This document shows positions 1 to 6,228 of a DNA stretch of 8,241 nucleotides, in pieces; position 1 is the first letter of the stretch; each line of letters opens with the position of its first letter. The translations under genes and the position numbers were made by a program. The notes below the pieces were generated by a model that saw only the letters and a list, made by a program, of their open reading frames with translations, was not told the DNA's origin and did no database searches. Origin of the DNA: Defluviitaleaceae bacterium (GTDB taxonomy: Bacteria; Bacillota; Clostridia; Lachnospirales; WRAX01); NCBI GenBank assembly GCA_009781815.1, contig WQVB01000050.1, positions 1 to 8,241 of the forward strand. The letters run 5' to 3'.

Positions 1-22
1 CATAAGCTATCATATCTCCTTT
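1..22 (-). promoter_or_regulatory. Ribosome binding site and possible start of a gene running off the left edge
   Basis: Read on the minus strand, positions 22-14 give AAAGGAGAT, a strong Shine-Dalgarno match. Two ATG codons follow, at 13-11 (only 2 nt after GGAG, too close) and at 3-1 (12 nt after GGAG, rather far). This suggests that another minus-strand gene begins here and continues outside the window. No codons beyond the start are visible, so no product can be named. The 140 bp between this site and the preceding hydrolase gene contain a TATAAT box (95-100) without a convincing -35, and no clear terminator. Confidence 0.35.
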
Positions 23-163
23 CGATGATTAGTGTGGTAACTACATCTTATCAGAGATTAAGCTTTTGAGCTATTTGTTTTTGTTGCAGTTGATATTATA
101 ATGTATCCCCTACAAGGGTAGATTGGTAAATCGGGATAGCGGCTAGGGGTGTGGGGTGGTATT

Positions 164-1357
164 CTAAGGGATAGATGCAGCAATATCCCTAAGCACGCCT
201 GGAAAATCCATAACACTTCCTTCGGTGCTACCCGTCCTCACAATCACCACATTATTAGCAGGCGAGATAAACAAAAGCTGATCAAACCTGCCCCAAGCCC
301 AAAAATCTAGCTCCCCTGCGGCAGATGGTCTGGAATACCACATATAACCATAACCAATATTGGTACCCTCTAAAAAATCACCTATATACTCCTCTGGATT
401 TAAAGGAAAGCCTACAATAGTGGACTTTTGCAGCCATTCACTACTAATTATTTGCTCCCCATTCCAATAACCATCATTCAAAACCATACTCCCTAGCCGT
501 GCAAAATCAATAGAGCGAAAGTTAAAGCCGCTCTCCATTTTCTCAAAGCCGCTTCTATCGCTATCCAAGCTCCAAGAGGCATCATAATTAGCCCCCAAGG
601 GGTGCCAAAAAGCCCTCTCAAAATACTCACTTACAGCCACACCAGTAGCTCGCTCTAAAATAATCCCTAAAAGCAAAGGGTTGTAGTTATTATAGTGAAA
701 CCTACCTTCAGGTCTATCTGACAACCTTTGGTGGTTTAAAGCCACCCTTCGTAAATCAGGCATCCAATATGTAAAAGCATCATGACGGCCAAACCAAAGA
801 AAGCCTGTCTCCTCATAATGTATGCCAGACCGCATAAGCAACAAGTCTCTAATGGTTATATGCTCCATATCCGTACCTTGAAACTCGTGGATAAAATCTG
901 CAATAGATTGATGATGGCTTTCAATATATCCGTCGTCAATAGCCCTGCCTATCATAAGGGAGACAAGCGACTTTGCCGCCGAAAACGAGGTGTTTGTTGA
1001 ATATCTATCTCGCCCATTGGCATATTGCTCATAAATCACTACATCATTATGGATGATGATAAAGGATGAGCTACCCGTGGATACAACAAAATCCGCAAGG
1101 GTAGTGCCTGCCACCTGCAGGCTTGCAAGCTCTGGGTTAAGGTTGTGTTCATATGTGTGGGGGTTAGAGCTTGCAGATATGGTGGTGTAGGGGAAAAACC
1201 TATAATCCTCCACACTTGCATCCCATCTCGTTAAAATCCTAAAAACAAATGTGGGGGATAAAATAATACTTGAAACAGCAATAAGACCCACCAGCAGCCC
1301 CACAACAGAAAGTGATGATATTAATATCCATCTCTTAATTTTTCCTTTAGTTTTCAT
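164..1357 (-). CDS. Membrane-anchored serine hydrolase, beta-lactamase (class C)/PBP-like family
   Basis: A 397-residue protein. Residues 1-8 are Lys/Arg-rich and are followed by a hydrophobic segment at about 10-34, read as an uncleaved signal anchor or signal peptide that places the catalytic domain outside the membrane. The family's active-site motifs are present: SxxK as S126-A-A-K129 and YxN as Y222-N-N224. The third (KTG/HxG) position appears to be the AWGRFDQ stretch near 354-360, as in NylB-like esterases and amidases that use a G-x-x-Q loop. The family includes beta-lactamases, DD-peptidases, esterases and 6-aminohexanoate hydrolases, so the substrate cannot be fixed from sequence. 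The ATG at 1357 has AGAGG 6 nt upstream and overlaps the end of the previous gene by 11 bp, so translation is probably coupled to it. Confidence is high for the family and low for a specific reaction. Confidence 0.9.
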   Translation of the reverse strand: MKTKGKIKRWILISSLSVVGLLVGLIAVSSIILSPTFVFRILTRWDASVEDYRFFPYTTISASSNPHTYEHNLNPELASLQVAGTTLADFVVSTGSSSFIIIHNDVVIYEQYANGRDRYSTNTSFSAAKSLVSLMIGRAIDDGYIESHHQSIADFIHEFQGTDMEHITIRDLLLMRSGIHYEETGFLWFGRHDAFTYWMPDLRRVALNHQRLSDRPEGRFHYNNYNPLLLGIILERATGVAVSEYFERAFWHPLGANYDASWSLDSDRSGFEKMESGFNFRSIDFARLGSMVLNDGYWNGEQIISSEWLQKSTIVGFPLNPEEYIGDFLEGTNIGYGYMWYSRPSAAGELDFWAWGRFDQLLFISPANNVVIVRTGSTEGSVMDFPGVLRDIAASIP

Positions 1358-2597
1358 TTATAACCTCTTCAATTTGTCGGTTAAGCTTCCAAACATTATC
1401 ACAATAATTGCTTACAAGCACCGTAAGCAAACCATTTGGATGATGGCGTGTAACAAAGCTTACCCCAGGGTCGAAGCCTTGAAAAAACGGCACATCTTTT
1501 GGAGTAAGCCAAAAGCCAAGGCCATATCTGCTGCCCTCTTCGCAACTAGCGTGGAGCGTAGTCATAACCTTTACGCCCTCCAAGCTTACAATACTCCCCG
1601 TCAAAAAGCACTTCCAAAACCTCTCGATATCACCCACCGTGGTGTATACTCCCCCTGCACCATCGCTTTTCACATTGGTGCTATAAAAATTTGTGCGATA
1701 TTTGCCCGCCTCTTCGTCATAAATATAGGCGGTTGCACAATTGGCGGGCAAGCTATCAAGGGCGTGATATGCGGTGTTTTTCATGCCACAAGGCTTAAAA
1801 ATTAGCTTATCAAGGTATTGGTCAAACGCCATGCCTGTGATTTTCTCAATCATCAAAGCAAGCATCACATAACCTGCATTGTTATAGTGAAACTTCTCCC
1901 CAGAGGCAAACATCATAGGCTTATCCATAAATGTAGGCAGCATATCAGCTGGCGTGCGGGCGTTATAGTTGGGGAAAACCGCCCAAAGCTCACTCATGTC
2001 ATCCATTACGCTTTCGTCGAAATAATCAGGCATGCCTGATGTGTGGGTCAGCAGCTGCTTTACGGTTATATCAGGAGACACGGCTTTAAGGTCAATATCA
2101 AGCATATCCGCAAGCTTGCTTTCAAGGGTAAGTTTGCCCTCTTCCATAAGCTTCATAATGCCTACCGCCACAAAAGCCTTGCTGCCAGATGCCACCTCAA
2201 AAATAGTGTCTATTTTATTAGCCCTCTTGTTTGGCAAGTCTGCATAGCCATATGCCTTTTTGAAGAGGCTCTCGCCGTTTTTGCTGATAGACACAACCCC
2301 TCTAAAGTCTGCGGGTATTATCTCTTCAATCTTTTTTATCATAGCTAAATCTCCTTTGCTAACCTTTGCCTTGTGGGCAGTTATGATGCTAAAGCTAGAG
2401 GCATTGACCGTTATCACCGCATCATTCGCATACACATACCAGTTTTTGCCTTGCTTCACGACGTTATCGGCCTTTGTAATAGCATCTTTGCACCACTTTA
2501 TCGCATCCACACCCTCACCAAGGGCTAGATTCTTCCTAATCCGCCCCACACCAAGCTCGGTGGTGTGTATTTTATCAAGATTTTTAATTAAATCCAT
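1347..2597 (-). CDS. DUF3781 domain fused to a cytoplasmic serine hydrolase (beta-lactamase-like)
   Basis: A 416-residue protein in two parts. Residues 1 to about 78 match my recollection of DUF3781, normally a small stand-alone protein of unknown role: DLIKNLDKIHTTELG near the start, then GKNWYV and ITVNA, ending in IITAHK. From Met86 (ATG at 2342) to the end, about 331 residues form a complete class C beta-lactamase-like hydrolase. It has SxxK as S137-G-S-K140, the LLTHTSGMPDYFDE block, YxN as Y238-N-N240 and a QGFDPGVSF stretch near 373-381. The usual His or Lys of the third motif is replaced, reading F-Q-G. No signal peptide or membrane segment is visible, so a cytoplasmic location is inferred. 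I chose the ATG at 2597 because GGAG lies 8 nt upstream and DUF3781 begins there; the ATG at 2627 adds 10 unrelated residues. The substrate is unknown. Confidence 0.88.
   Translation of the reverse strand: MDLIKNLDKIHTTELGVGRIRKNLALGEGVDAIKWCKDAITKADNVVKQGKNWYVYANDAVITVNASSFSIITAHKAKVSKGDLAMIKKIEEIIPADFRGVVSISKNGESLFKKAYGYADLPNKRANKIDTIFEVASGSKAFVAVGIMKLMEEGKLTLESKLADMLDIDLKAVSPDITVKQLLTHTSGMPDYFDESVMDDMSELWAVFPNYNARTPADMLPTFMDKPMMFASGEKFHYNNAGYVMLALMIEKITGMAFDQYLDKLIFKPCGMKNTAYHALDSLPANCATAYIYDEEAGKYRTNFYSTNVKSDGAGGVYTTVGDIERFWKCFLTGSIVSLEGVKVMTTLHASCEEGSRYGLGFWLTPKDVPFFQGFDPGVSFVTRHHPNGLLTVLVSNYCDNVWKLNRQIEEVINEN
2340..2357 (-). promoter_or_regulatory. Internal ribosome binding site and start codon at the DUF3781/hydrolase junction
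   Basis: Inside the fusion gene, positions 2357-2350 read AAAGGAGA on the minus strand. Seven bases later comes an in-frame ATG (2342-2340), exactly where stand-alone hydrolases of this family would begin (MIKKIEEIIPADFRG). Translation from it would give a 331-residue hydrolase without DUF3781. It is either a relic of two formerly separate genes or an active second start. Spacing and match are as good as at the annotated gene starts here; activity is inferred. Confidence 0.6.
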
Positions 2598-2641
2598 TTG
2601 TATCACTCCAATCCCCCTAAGAATCATCCCATCTCGCCAAT

Positions 2642-2697
2642 CGTCATTGCGGACTTAAGCAATAGGCAAATTAGATTCGCCTGAGCACGGGATGACG
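2642..2697. repeat. Degenerate copy of a short inverted-repeat element
   Basis: This 56-bp element lies between the methyltransferase and the DUF3781 fusion gene. It starts with CGTCATTGCGG and ends with CACGGGATGACG, so its outer 6 bp are perfect inverted repeats. The right arm shares the sequence of the better copy at 7617-7711 (CGTCATCCCGTGCT when read inward). The left arm is a variant whose hairpin has shrunk to ATTGC/GCAAT around a CTTAA-containing loop. In both copies an ATCCC lies 16 bp before the CGTCAT start. I read it as a decayed member of a dispersed REP- or MITE-like family. It encodes no protein. Confidence 0.6.
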
Positions 2698-2706
2698 CAG
2701 CAATGG

Positions 2707-3498
2707 CTATTTCTCCGCCACCAAATAAAACGACAAAGGCATACCCTTGCCATCATAAACCGTGGTAGCCCCCGACACCGCATAATCATACTCTTTAAAG
2801 CTTGCAACATTAATACCATTTGCCGACAATGAATTGATAATATGAGACATGGTGTGAGAAAAGCTTGTAAAGGTCTTTGAATCTCCCCTACCTCCCATAT
2901 AGTCCATTCCCTTATTTTCTATCCACGGCTCTTGCCTAAAATACGAAAAAGCAAATTTGTTGAGGTTGTCCTCATCAAAGCCATCATCCCCAGGCAGGGG
3001 CAACATATTCTCAAAAGGATGTATCTCATGCATAATCACAACACCGCCATCTTTTAGGCACTTTGCCACCACCTCAAAAAACGGCTGCAAATCCTCAAAC
3101 CAGCAAATAGCCCCAATGGTAACAAGCACCACATCAAACTGACCATGATATTTACTTGGCATATCCAATATATTGCAAGCCACAAAATCACAATTTTCTA
3201 TGCCAGCCTTGGCAGCTGTATCTCTCCCCTGCTGCACTATATTTTCGGCAATATCAAAACCCACAGCATATTCCACCCCAAGCTCCATTAGAGACAAAAG
3301 CTCTCGCCCGTTGTTACAACAAAACTGAGCAACTCTCTTCCCCTTAAAATCCAGCTTTTTAAGCTCGCTTTTCATATCAGCATTAAAAAACGGCAAACCG
3401 CCCTCTTTAAGCTTCACATAGTGCTCATCGCCCCAATTTCCCTTCCGATTTTCAAAATTATCTTCCCAAGCTTCTTTGTTGCTATTTATATAATTCAT
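2707..3498 (-). CDS. Class I SAM-dependent methyltransferase
   Basis: A 263-residue protein with a Rossmann-type methyltransferase core. Motif I is VAQFCCNNGRE at 56-66, in which the usual GxGxG loop is the CCNNGRE variant known in a family of small-molecule methyltransferases. The acidic residue for the SAM ribose is D82 (VGFDIAE). NCDFVACNILD at 102-112 fits the adenine-contacting loop, and FDVVLVTIGAICWF follows at 121-134. The C-terminal third is variable and probably makes the acceptor site; the acceptor is unknown. I chose the ATG at 3498 because GGAG lies 7 nt before it. The ATG at 3504, which forms an ATGA overlap with the ASCH gene, sits only 1-2 nt after the same site. Either way the gene is packed directly behind the ASCH gene, so co-transcription and translational coupling are likely. 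Confidence 0.88.
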   Translation of the reverse strand: MNYINSNKEAWEDNFENRKGNWGDEHYVKLKEGGLPFFNADMKSELKKLDFKGKRVAQFCCNNGRELLSLMELGVEYAVGFDIAENIVQQGRDTAAKAGIENCDFVACNILDMPSKYHGQFDVVLVTIGAICWFEDLQPFFEVVAKCLKDGGVVIMHEIHPFENMLPLPGDDGFDEDNLNKFAFSYFRQEPWIENKGMDYMGGRGDSKTFTSFSHTMSHIINSLSANGINVASFKEYDYAVSGATTVYDGKGMPLSFYLVAEK

Positions 3499-3500
3499 TT

Positions 3501-3968
3501 TCATTCTCCTTTTTTATACACTACCCTAAAATCTTCAAAAACAACTGGCATGCTCTCTACAAACTCATACCCCAATTCTTCACCTTCTTCCGTGAAAAAT
3601 CGCCTATGAGATTTTTGCCAAGATTCTAAAGTGTCATCCTCACCCTCACGTTTGCAAATATCATAAGTTATCTCGCTAAAAGGCAAAATTGTAACGTTGG
3701 TTGTTTCAATCACACAATGGGGGTTTCCCTCCCAATCTGTTACTATGCTATAATCGCCAACTTGCGGCACACGGTCTCCCTTGCACTCATAGGCAAGCAA
3801 GCTGCCTGCGGTGGCCTTCTTCACTCCAGCCAACACCATTGCTAGCAAATCATTTGCAATTTCTTGCGTCAAGTCAAAGTGAAAATGCTCAATATACCTT
3901 GTGGTGCTATCTTTATTTGTAGCAGCCAAAAACTCCTGCCAAAACTTTTCTATGTCATCTAATCGCAT
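3501..3968 (-). CDS. ASCH-domain protein (EF3133-like)
   Basis: About 155 residues. The region from about 40 to 125 has the hallmarks of the ASCH fold, which is related to PUA and thought to bind RNA or nucleoside-type ligands. These are a GxKxxT-type motif (GVKKATAG, 48-55), a strand block PQVGDYSIVTDWEGNPHCVIET (68-89, written here only to locate it) and the late EGEDDTLESWQKSHRRFF block (108-125) typical of the EF3133-like subgroup. Some ASCH proteins (YqfB) hydrolyse N4-acetylcytidine, but this longer subgroup has no settled role that I can state. The start is taken as the ATG at 3968 with AGGTG 6 nt upstream; a GTG at 3977 preceded by GAGGG is an alternative. The gene overlaps the end of the acetyltransferase gene and is followed at once by the methyltransferase. 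Confidence 0.85.
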   Translation of the reverse strand: MRLDDIEKFWQEFLAATNKDSTTRYIEHFHFDLTQEIANDLLAMVLAGVKKATAGSLLAYECKGDRVPQVGDYSIVTDWEGNPHCVIETTNVTILPFSEITYDICKREGEDDTLESWQKSHRRFFTEEGEELGYEFVESMPVVFEDFRVVYKKGE

Positions 3969-4470
3969 ATCTCGCACCTACCTCACCCTCATCCAAAGCC
4001 TCTCTATGCCCCACCTCAACAAAGCCAACAGATGCAAACAACCTGCGGGCAGCTTCATTTTTATCCCAATAAGATAAAGAAATAGAATCCGCCGCCCCTT
4101 GCGGGCTAGTTTTCACAAACTCAATAACCGCAACCATTGCAGCACGGCCTATGCCACAGCCTTGGTGCTTTTCATCAATCATAAAACGAGACACCTCATA
4201 GGTTGCTTTGTCTCCAAATTCAAAATACAGCCATTCGTCATCTTCCAGGTCTTCATCAAGCTGATAAAACCCAATCTCCACAAAACCTACAACCTGGTCG
4301 TTACTATATATAGCAAAAAGCATAGGTGGCTTTTTGCCAGCCGTCATGTCTACATAAGCCTCTGCTATGCAATGGCTAATAGGCATTACATTAACCCTTT
4401 GCCCCTCTGCCAGCTTTATCTCCAGCACAGCTTCAAAATTATCATGGTCTATTTTACGTAACTCAATCAT
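3955..4470 (-). CDS. GNAT-family N-acetyltransferase
   Basis: A 171-residue protein with the GNAT fold. The acetyl-CoA pyrophosphate-binding motif A is clear: the strand EVSRFMIDEKH is followed by Q103-G-C-G106-I-G108-R-A. The later YWDKNEAARRLFASVGF block (134-150) is the usual motif B region, in which an Asn and a Tyr/Phe hold the cofactor. The N-terminal half resembles spermidine/diamine acetyltransferase-like members, but I cannot assign the acceptor. The start is the ATG at 4470, with GAGG 7 nt upstream; the TTG directly before it is not needed. The gene begins about 20 bp after the intrinsic terminator of the DUF2785 gene and its 3' end overlaps the ASCH gene by 14 bp. No promoter is obvious in that short gap, so transcription may come from readthrough or from a promoter inside the DUF2785 gene. 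Confidence 0.88.
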   Translation of the reverse strand: MIELRKIDHDNFEAVLEIKLAEGQRVNVMPISHCIAEAYVDMTAGKKPPMLFAIYSNDQVVGFVEIGFYQLDEDLEDDEWLYFEFGDKATYEVSRFMIDEKHQGCGIGRAAMVAVIEFVKTSPQGAADSISLSYWDKNEAARRLFASVGFVEVGHREALDEGEVGARYAIR

Positions 4471-4490
4471 CAAATCACCTCTATACGCCT

Positions 4491-4522
4491 AAAAAAATGG
4501 ACGAGAGAAAGCCCCCGTCCAT
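4491..4522 (-). terminator. Intrinsic terminator after the DUF2785 gene
   Basis: On the minus strand an outer stem ATGGACG/CGTCCAT (4522-4516 with 4503-4497) is extended by four inner pairs, GGGG with CTCT, two of them G-U wobbles, closing a CUUU loop. It is followed directly by a run of six to seven U (4497-4491). It starts 9 nt after the TAA of the DUF2785 gene. The structure is a textbook rho-independent terminator in the direction of the genes. Confidence 0.9.
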
Positions 4523-4530
4523 GGTTTTGT

Positions 4531-5373
4531 TTACTCTCTTTCAATTCTACCTAAAATGCCTTTAACATACTCTGCAATCTCTTCAAAACCCTCTATAGCA
4601 AGCAATTGAAAATATATACAACGCAAAAAATGCCTGCGGTTTACATGAGAATAAAAAACTTGAGGATAGCTACCTGATTTTCCATCAAATCTATAGTCAA
4701 ATGCGGAAAGCCAGTTTTTGATATCTTCTTTTGACAAAAGCTCTTCTTCGCATATAGATTCAAATACAACAGCCATTCTATCATCTTCGCCAGCTTCATA
4801 CACAAGGGTGCTGTTTAAAGCCATGTTTTTAACAGCATCTAAAACCTCAAGCACATCCTCCCGAGAGAGACAATCGCAAAACACTAAATCGTTTAAAGCA
4901 TCAGACACATGGGCGATAGAATGTGCCCAGCCCTTGCCCTCTACATATCCTCTAAAGTCCCTCTCTTCTTTTATATATCGCAAGAGAGTTTGCTTTACCC
5001 CTTGTACCTCTTCTTTTGAAAGGTAAGGTTCTTCATCATGCCTACACAACGCTAGACCTATATATAGAGAAGAGAAAGCACGCTTAAAAACCGAATCTGT
5101 GCCATTTTCACCAATGCCTAAAAACAAATAGTCATCAGAAATGCAAGTGTTTAGGATTTTGTGCATATGACTTGTGGTAAGTGTTCCATTATCCTCATCT
5201 GCCCATGTATAAAAAGCACTGCATATAAGGTCATCCCTAAGCTCTGGATCGGTATCACCTACAAATCTTAACATATCGTCAACTAAGCCGTCTAAATCTA
5301 TGCCATTAGCCACTTTAAAATCATTTCCCTTCATCTGGGCAAGGGTATTTTTTAACTCATCAAATGTTCTCAT
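4531..5373 (-). CDS. DUF2785 family protein
   Basis: A 280-residue protein that I recognise as DUF2785 from its conserved blocks: GDTDPELRDDLICSAFYTW (39-57), LGIGENGTDSVFKRAFSSL (85-103), ERDFRGYVEGKGWAHSIAH (137-155) and YEAGEDDRM (192-200). The family has no established function that I know of. It is rich in predicted helices and soluble, with no signal peptide or membrane segment. The start is the ATG at 5373, with GGAGGT 8 nt upstream. An in-frame ATG at 5454 would add 27 unlike residues and lacks a ribosome binding site. The gene has a promoter about 90 bp upstream and a strong terminator after it, so it is probably a single-gene transcription unit with an untranslated leader of about 80 nt. 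Confidence 0.88.
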   Translation of the reverse strand: MRTFDELKNTLAQMKGNDFKVANGIDLDGLVDDMLRFVGDTDPELRDDLICSAFYTWADEDNGTLTTSHMHKILNTCISDDYLFLGIGENGTDSVFKRAFSSLYIGLALCRHDEEPYLSKEEVQGVKQTLLRYIKEERDFRGYVEGKGWAHSIAHVSDALNDLVFCDCLSREDVLEVLDAVKNMALNSTLVYEAGEDDRMAVVFESICEEELLSKEDIKNWLSAFDYRFDGKSGSYPQVFYSHVNRRHFLRCIYFQLLAIEGFEEIAEYVKGILGRIERE

Positions 5374-5456
5374 TTTAGCGTACCTCCATGGTTTGTTTAT
5401 GCTATTTTGGCGTCTTATTTTAAAGTTATCATTTCGTCCACCTCCATCATCCATTT

Positions 5457-5490
5457 GTGATATTTTATCACTTTAGCTTGATGAAGTAAA
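5457..5490 (-). promoter_or_regulatory. Promoter of the DUF2785 gene with a palindrome over the -10 box
   Basis: On the minus strand there is a -35 TTTACT (5490-5485), a 17-nt spacer and a -10 TAAAAT (5467-5462) preceded by TG at the extended -10 position. The -10 box is embedded in a perfect 15-bp palindrome, GTGATAAAATATCAC (5471-5457), with 6-bp arms around AAA. A repressor binding this dyad would block RNA polymerase, but no regulator gene is adjacent. The promoter is well supported; the operator role is inferred. Confidence 0.6.
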
Positions 5491-5537
5491 TAAACCAGTG
5501 GTTGAGTTTTGATTGAGCTTTCCATACTTATGCTTCA

Positions 5538-5626
5538 CTACATCTCAAGCCTGCCTTGTAACGCCCGCATCAAAGTGATGCCATCCACATCCTTCAAGCC
5601 TCCCCAACAAGCATACTGTGGGATTC
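5538..5626 (-). pseudogene. Decayed copy of the 3' end of recR (copy C)
   Basis: Read on the minus strand, this stretch still encodes GLKDVDGITLMRALQGRLEM and a TAG stop, against GDLEYVDSITLMRALQGRLEI in the real RecR. Over the last ~64 bp I count 13 differences by eye, roughly 80% identity. One base is missing in the G-run where RecR has Val-Gly-Gly, so upstream of that point the reading frame shifts. The preceding small gene runs into the remnant and takes its last codons and stop from it. No other part of recR is present. Confidence 0.85.
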
Positions 5627-5998
5627 ATTTGTCCAATCGTCAGGAACATCAAGCCACAGAGCAGGCATAAAACATTTAAGTATACTAGGATCATCTAGTG
5701 CTTTTAGATATTTTATAACCTGTTCATTGTCCTCAAATTCAACTACTGGAAACCACATTTCACTAAACCAACCATCATAATACTCACTTATCGGCCCACC
5801 CATACCATGTGGGCACCCCGAAATTTGGTCTTTGCAATGACACCACCAAGTAAGTCCGTAGATTTTTATATTTATACTTGATAATCCAGCTATGAAATCC
5901 AACGCACTTTCCAAAGACACAATGCAATCAATATACCCATTGCCGACAGGCTGTACTTTATGTTGCTCTATCAAATTGTCTAGATCGGATTTTCTCAT
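5594..5998 (-). CDS. Hypothetical protein with a Cys/His-rich WWCHC motif
   Basis: About 134 residues; I cannot assign a named family, although the motifs have the look of a conserved uncharacterised protein. Visible blocks are NGYIDCIVSLESALDFI (20-36), LTWWCHC (49-55), GCPHGMGGP (61-69), YYDGWFSEMW (73-82) and PALWLDVPDDW (112-122). The C-H-C-x6-C-x-H pattern could bind a metal, which is inference only. No signal peptide or membrane helix is seen, so it is probably cytoplasmic. The last six or so codons (MLVGEA and stop) lie in recR-derived sequence read in another frame, so the native C-terminus may be lost. The start is the ATG at 5998 with AAGGA 7 nt upstream; the ATG at 6016 is an alternative with a weak site. 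The gene lies between two recR-tail remnants, and no promoter was found. Confidence 0.72.
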   Translation of the reverse strand: MRKSDLDNLIEQHKVQPVGNGYIDCIVSLESALDFIAGLSSINIKIYGLTWWCHCKDQISGCPHGMGGPISEYYDGWFSEMWFPVVEFEDNEQVIKYLKALDDPSILKCFMPALWLDVPDDWTNESHSMLVGEA

Positions 5999-6052
5999 CA
6001 CAGTTTCCTTTTTCATGTTCAATAGCTCACAAAAATCCCAAGGATGGACTCG

Positions 6053-6130
6053 TTACATCTCTAAACTACCCGCATAAGGGTGATGCTATCCACATACTCC
6101 AAGTCTCCCCAAAGGGTATCTTGTGGGCTT
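6053..6130 (-). pseudogene. Decayed copy of the 3' end of recR (copy B)
   Basis: On the minus strand this region encodes LEYVDSITLMR, identical to RecR residues 182-192, preceded by AHKIPFG in place of AHGVPVG. It then loses about 10 bp before the GAGATGTAA end. It shares with copy C a one-base deletion in the G-run and several substitutions not found in recR itself. The sequence just past the stop (TAACGA) still matches the real recR end. It is too short and too disrupted to be a gene. It lies between the small membrane-protein gene and the WWCHC-motif gene. Confidence 0.85.
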
Positions 6131-6228
6131 CTTTGCGTATGTTGTAATTCTTAGTAAGCAAGCATTCATCGCCTATCTTGTTTGTGCTATACAGCTAATG
6201 CTTATACTATACCGAAGCAAATCATGAA

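Noticed and set aside
95..123. Possible promoter for the gene at the left edge, with TATAAT at 95-100
   Set aside because: The -10 box is perfect, but no -35 element is found at 16-19 bp spacing and there is no extended -10, so I do not list it as a feature.
1039..1221. Second minus-strand frame inside the membrane-anchored hydrolase gene
   Set aside because: It overlaps the N-terminal part of a well-supported gene in another frame and has no family features.
2598..2627. Ten-residue extension of the DUF3781 fusion protein
   Set aside because: The ribosome binding site lies inside the extension, just upstream of the ATG at 2597, where DUF3781 begins.
782..2658. Several plus-strand open frames of 60-180 codons, such as 1251-1805 and 2260-2658
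   Set aside because: They lie opposite the two minus-strand hydrolase genes, lack ribosome binding sites and show no recognisable protein features. They are antisense shadows.
5374..5454. 27-codon N-terminal extension of the DUF2785 protein
   Set aside because: No Shine-Dalgarno precedes the ATG at 5454, it lies too close to the inferred transcription start, and the family start follows a perfect GGAGGT site at 5373.
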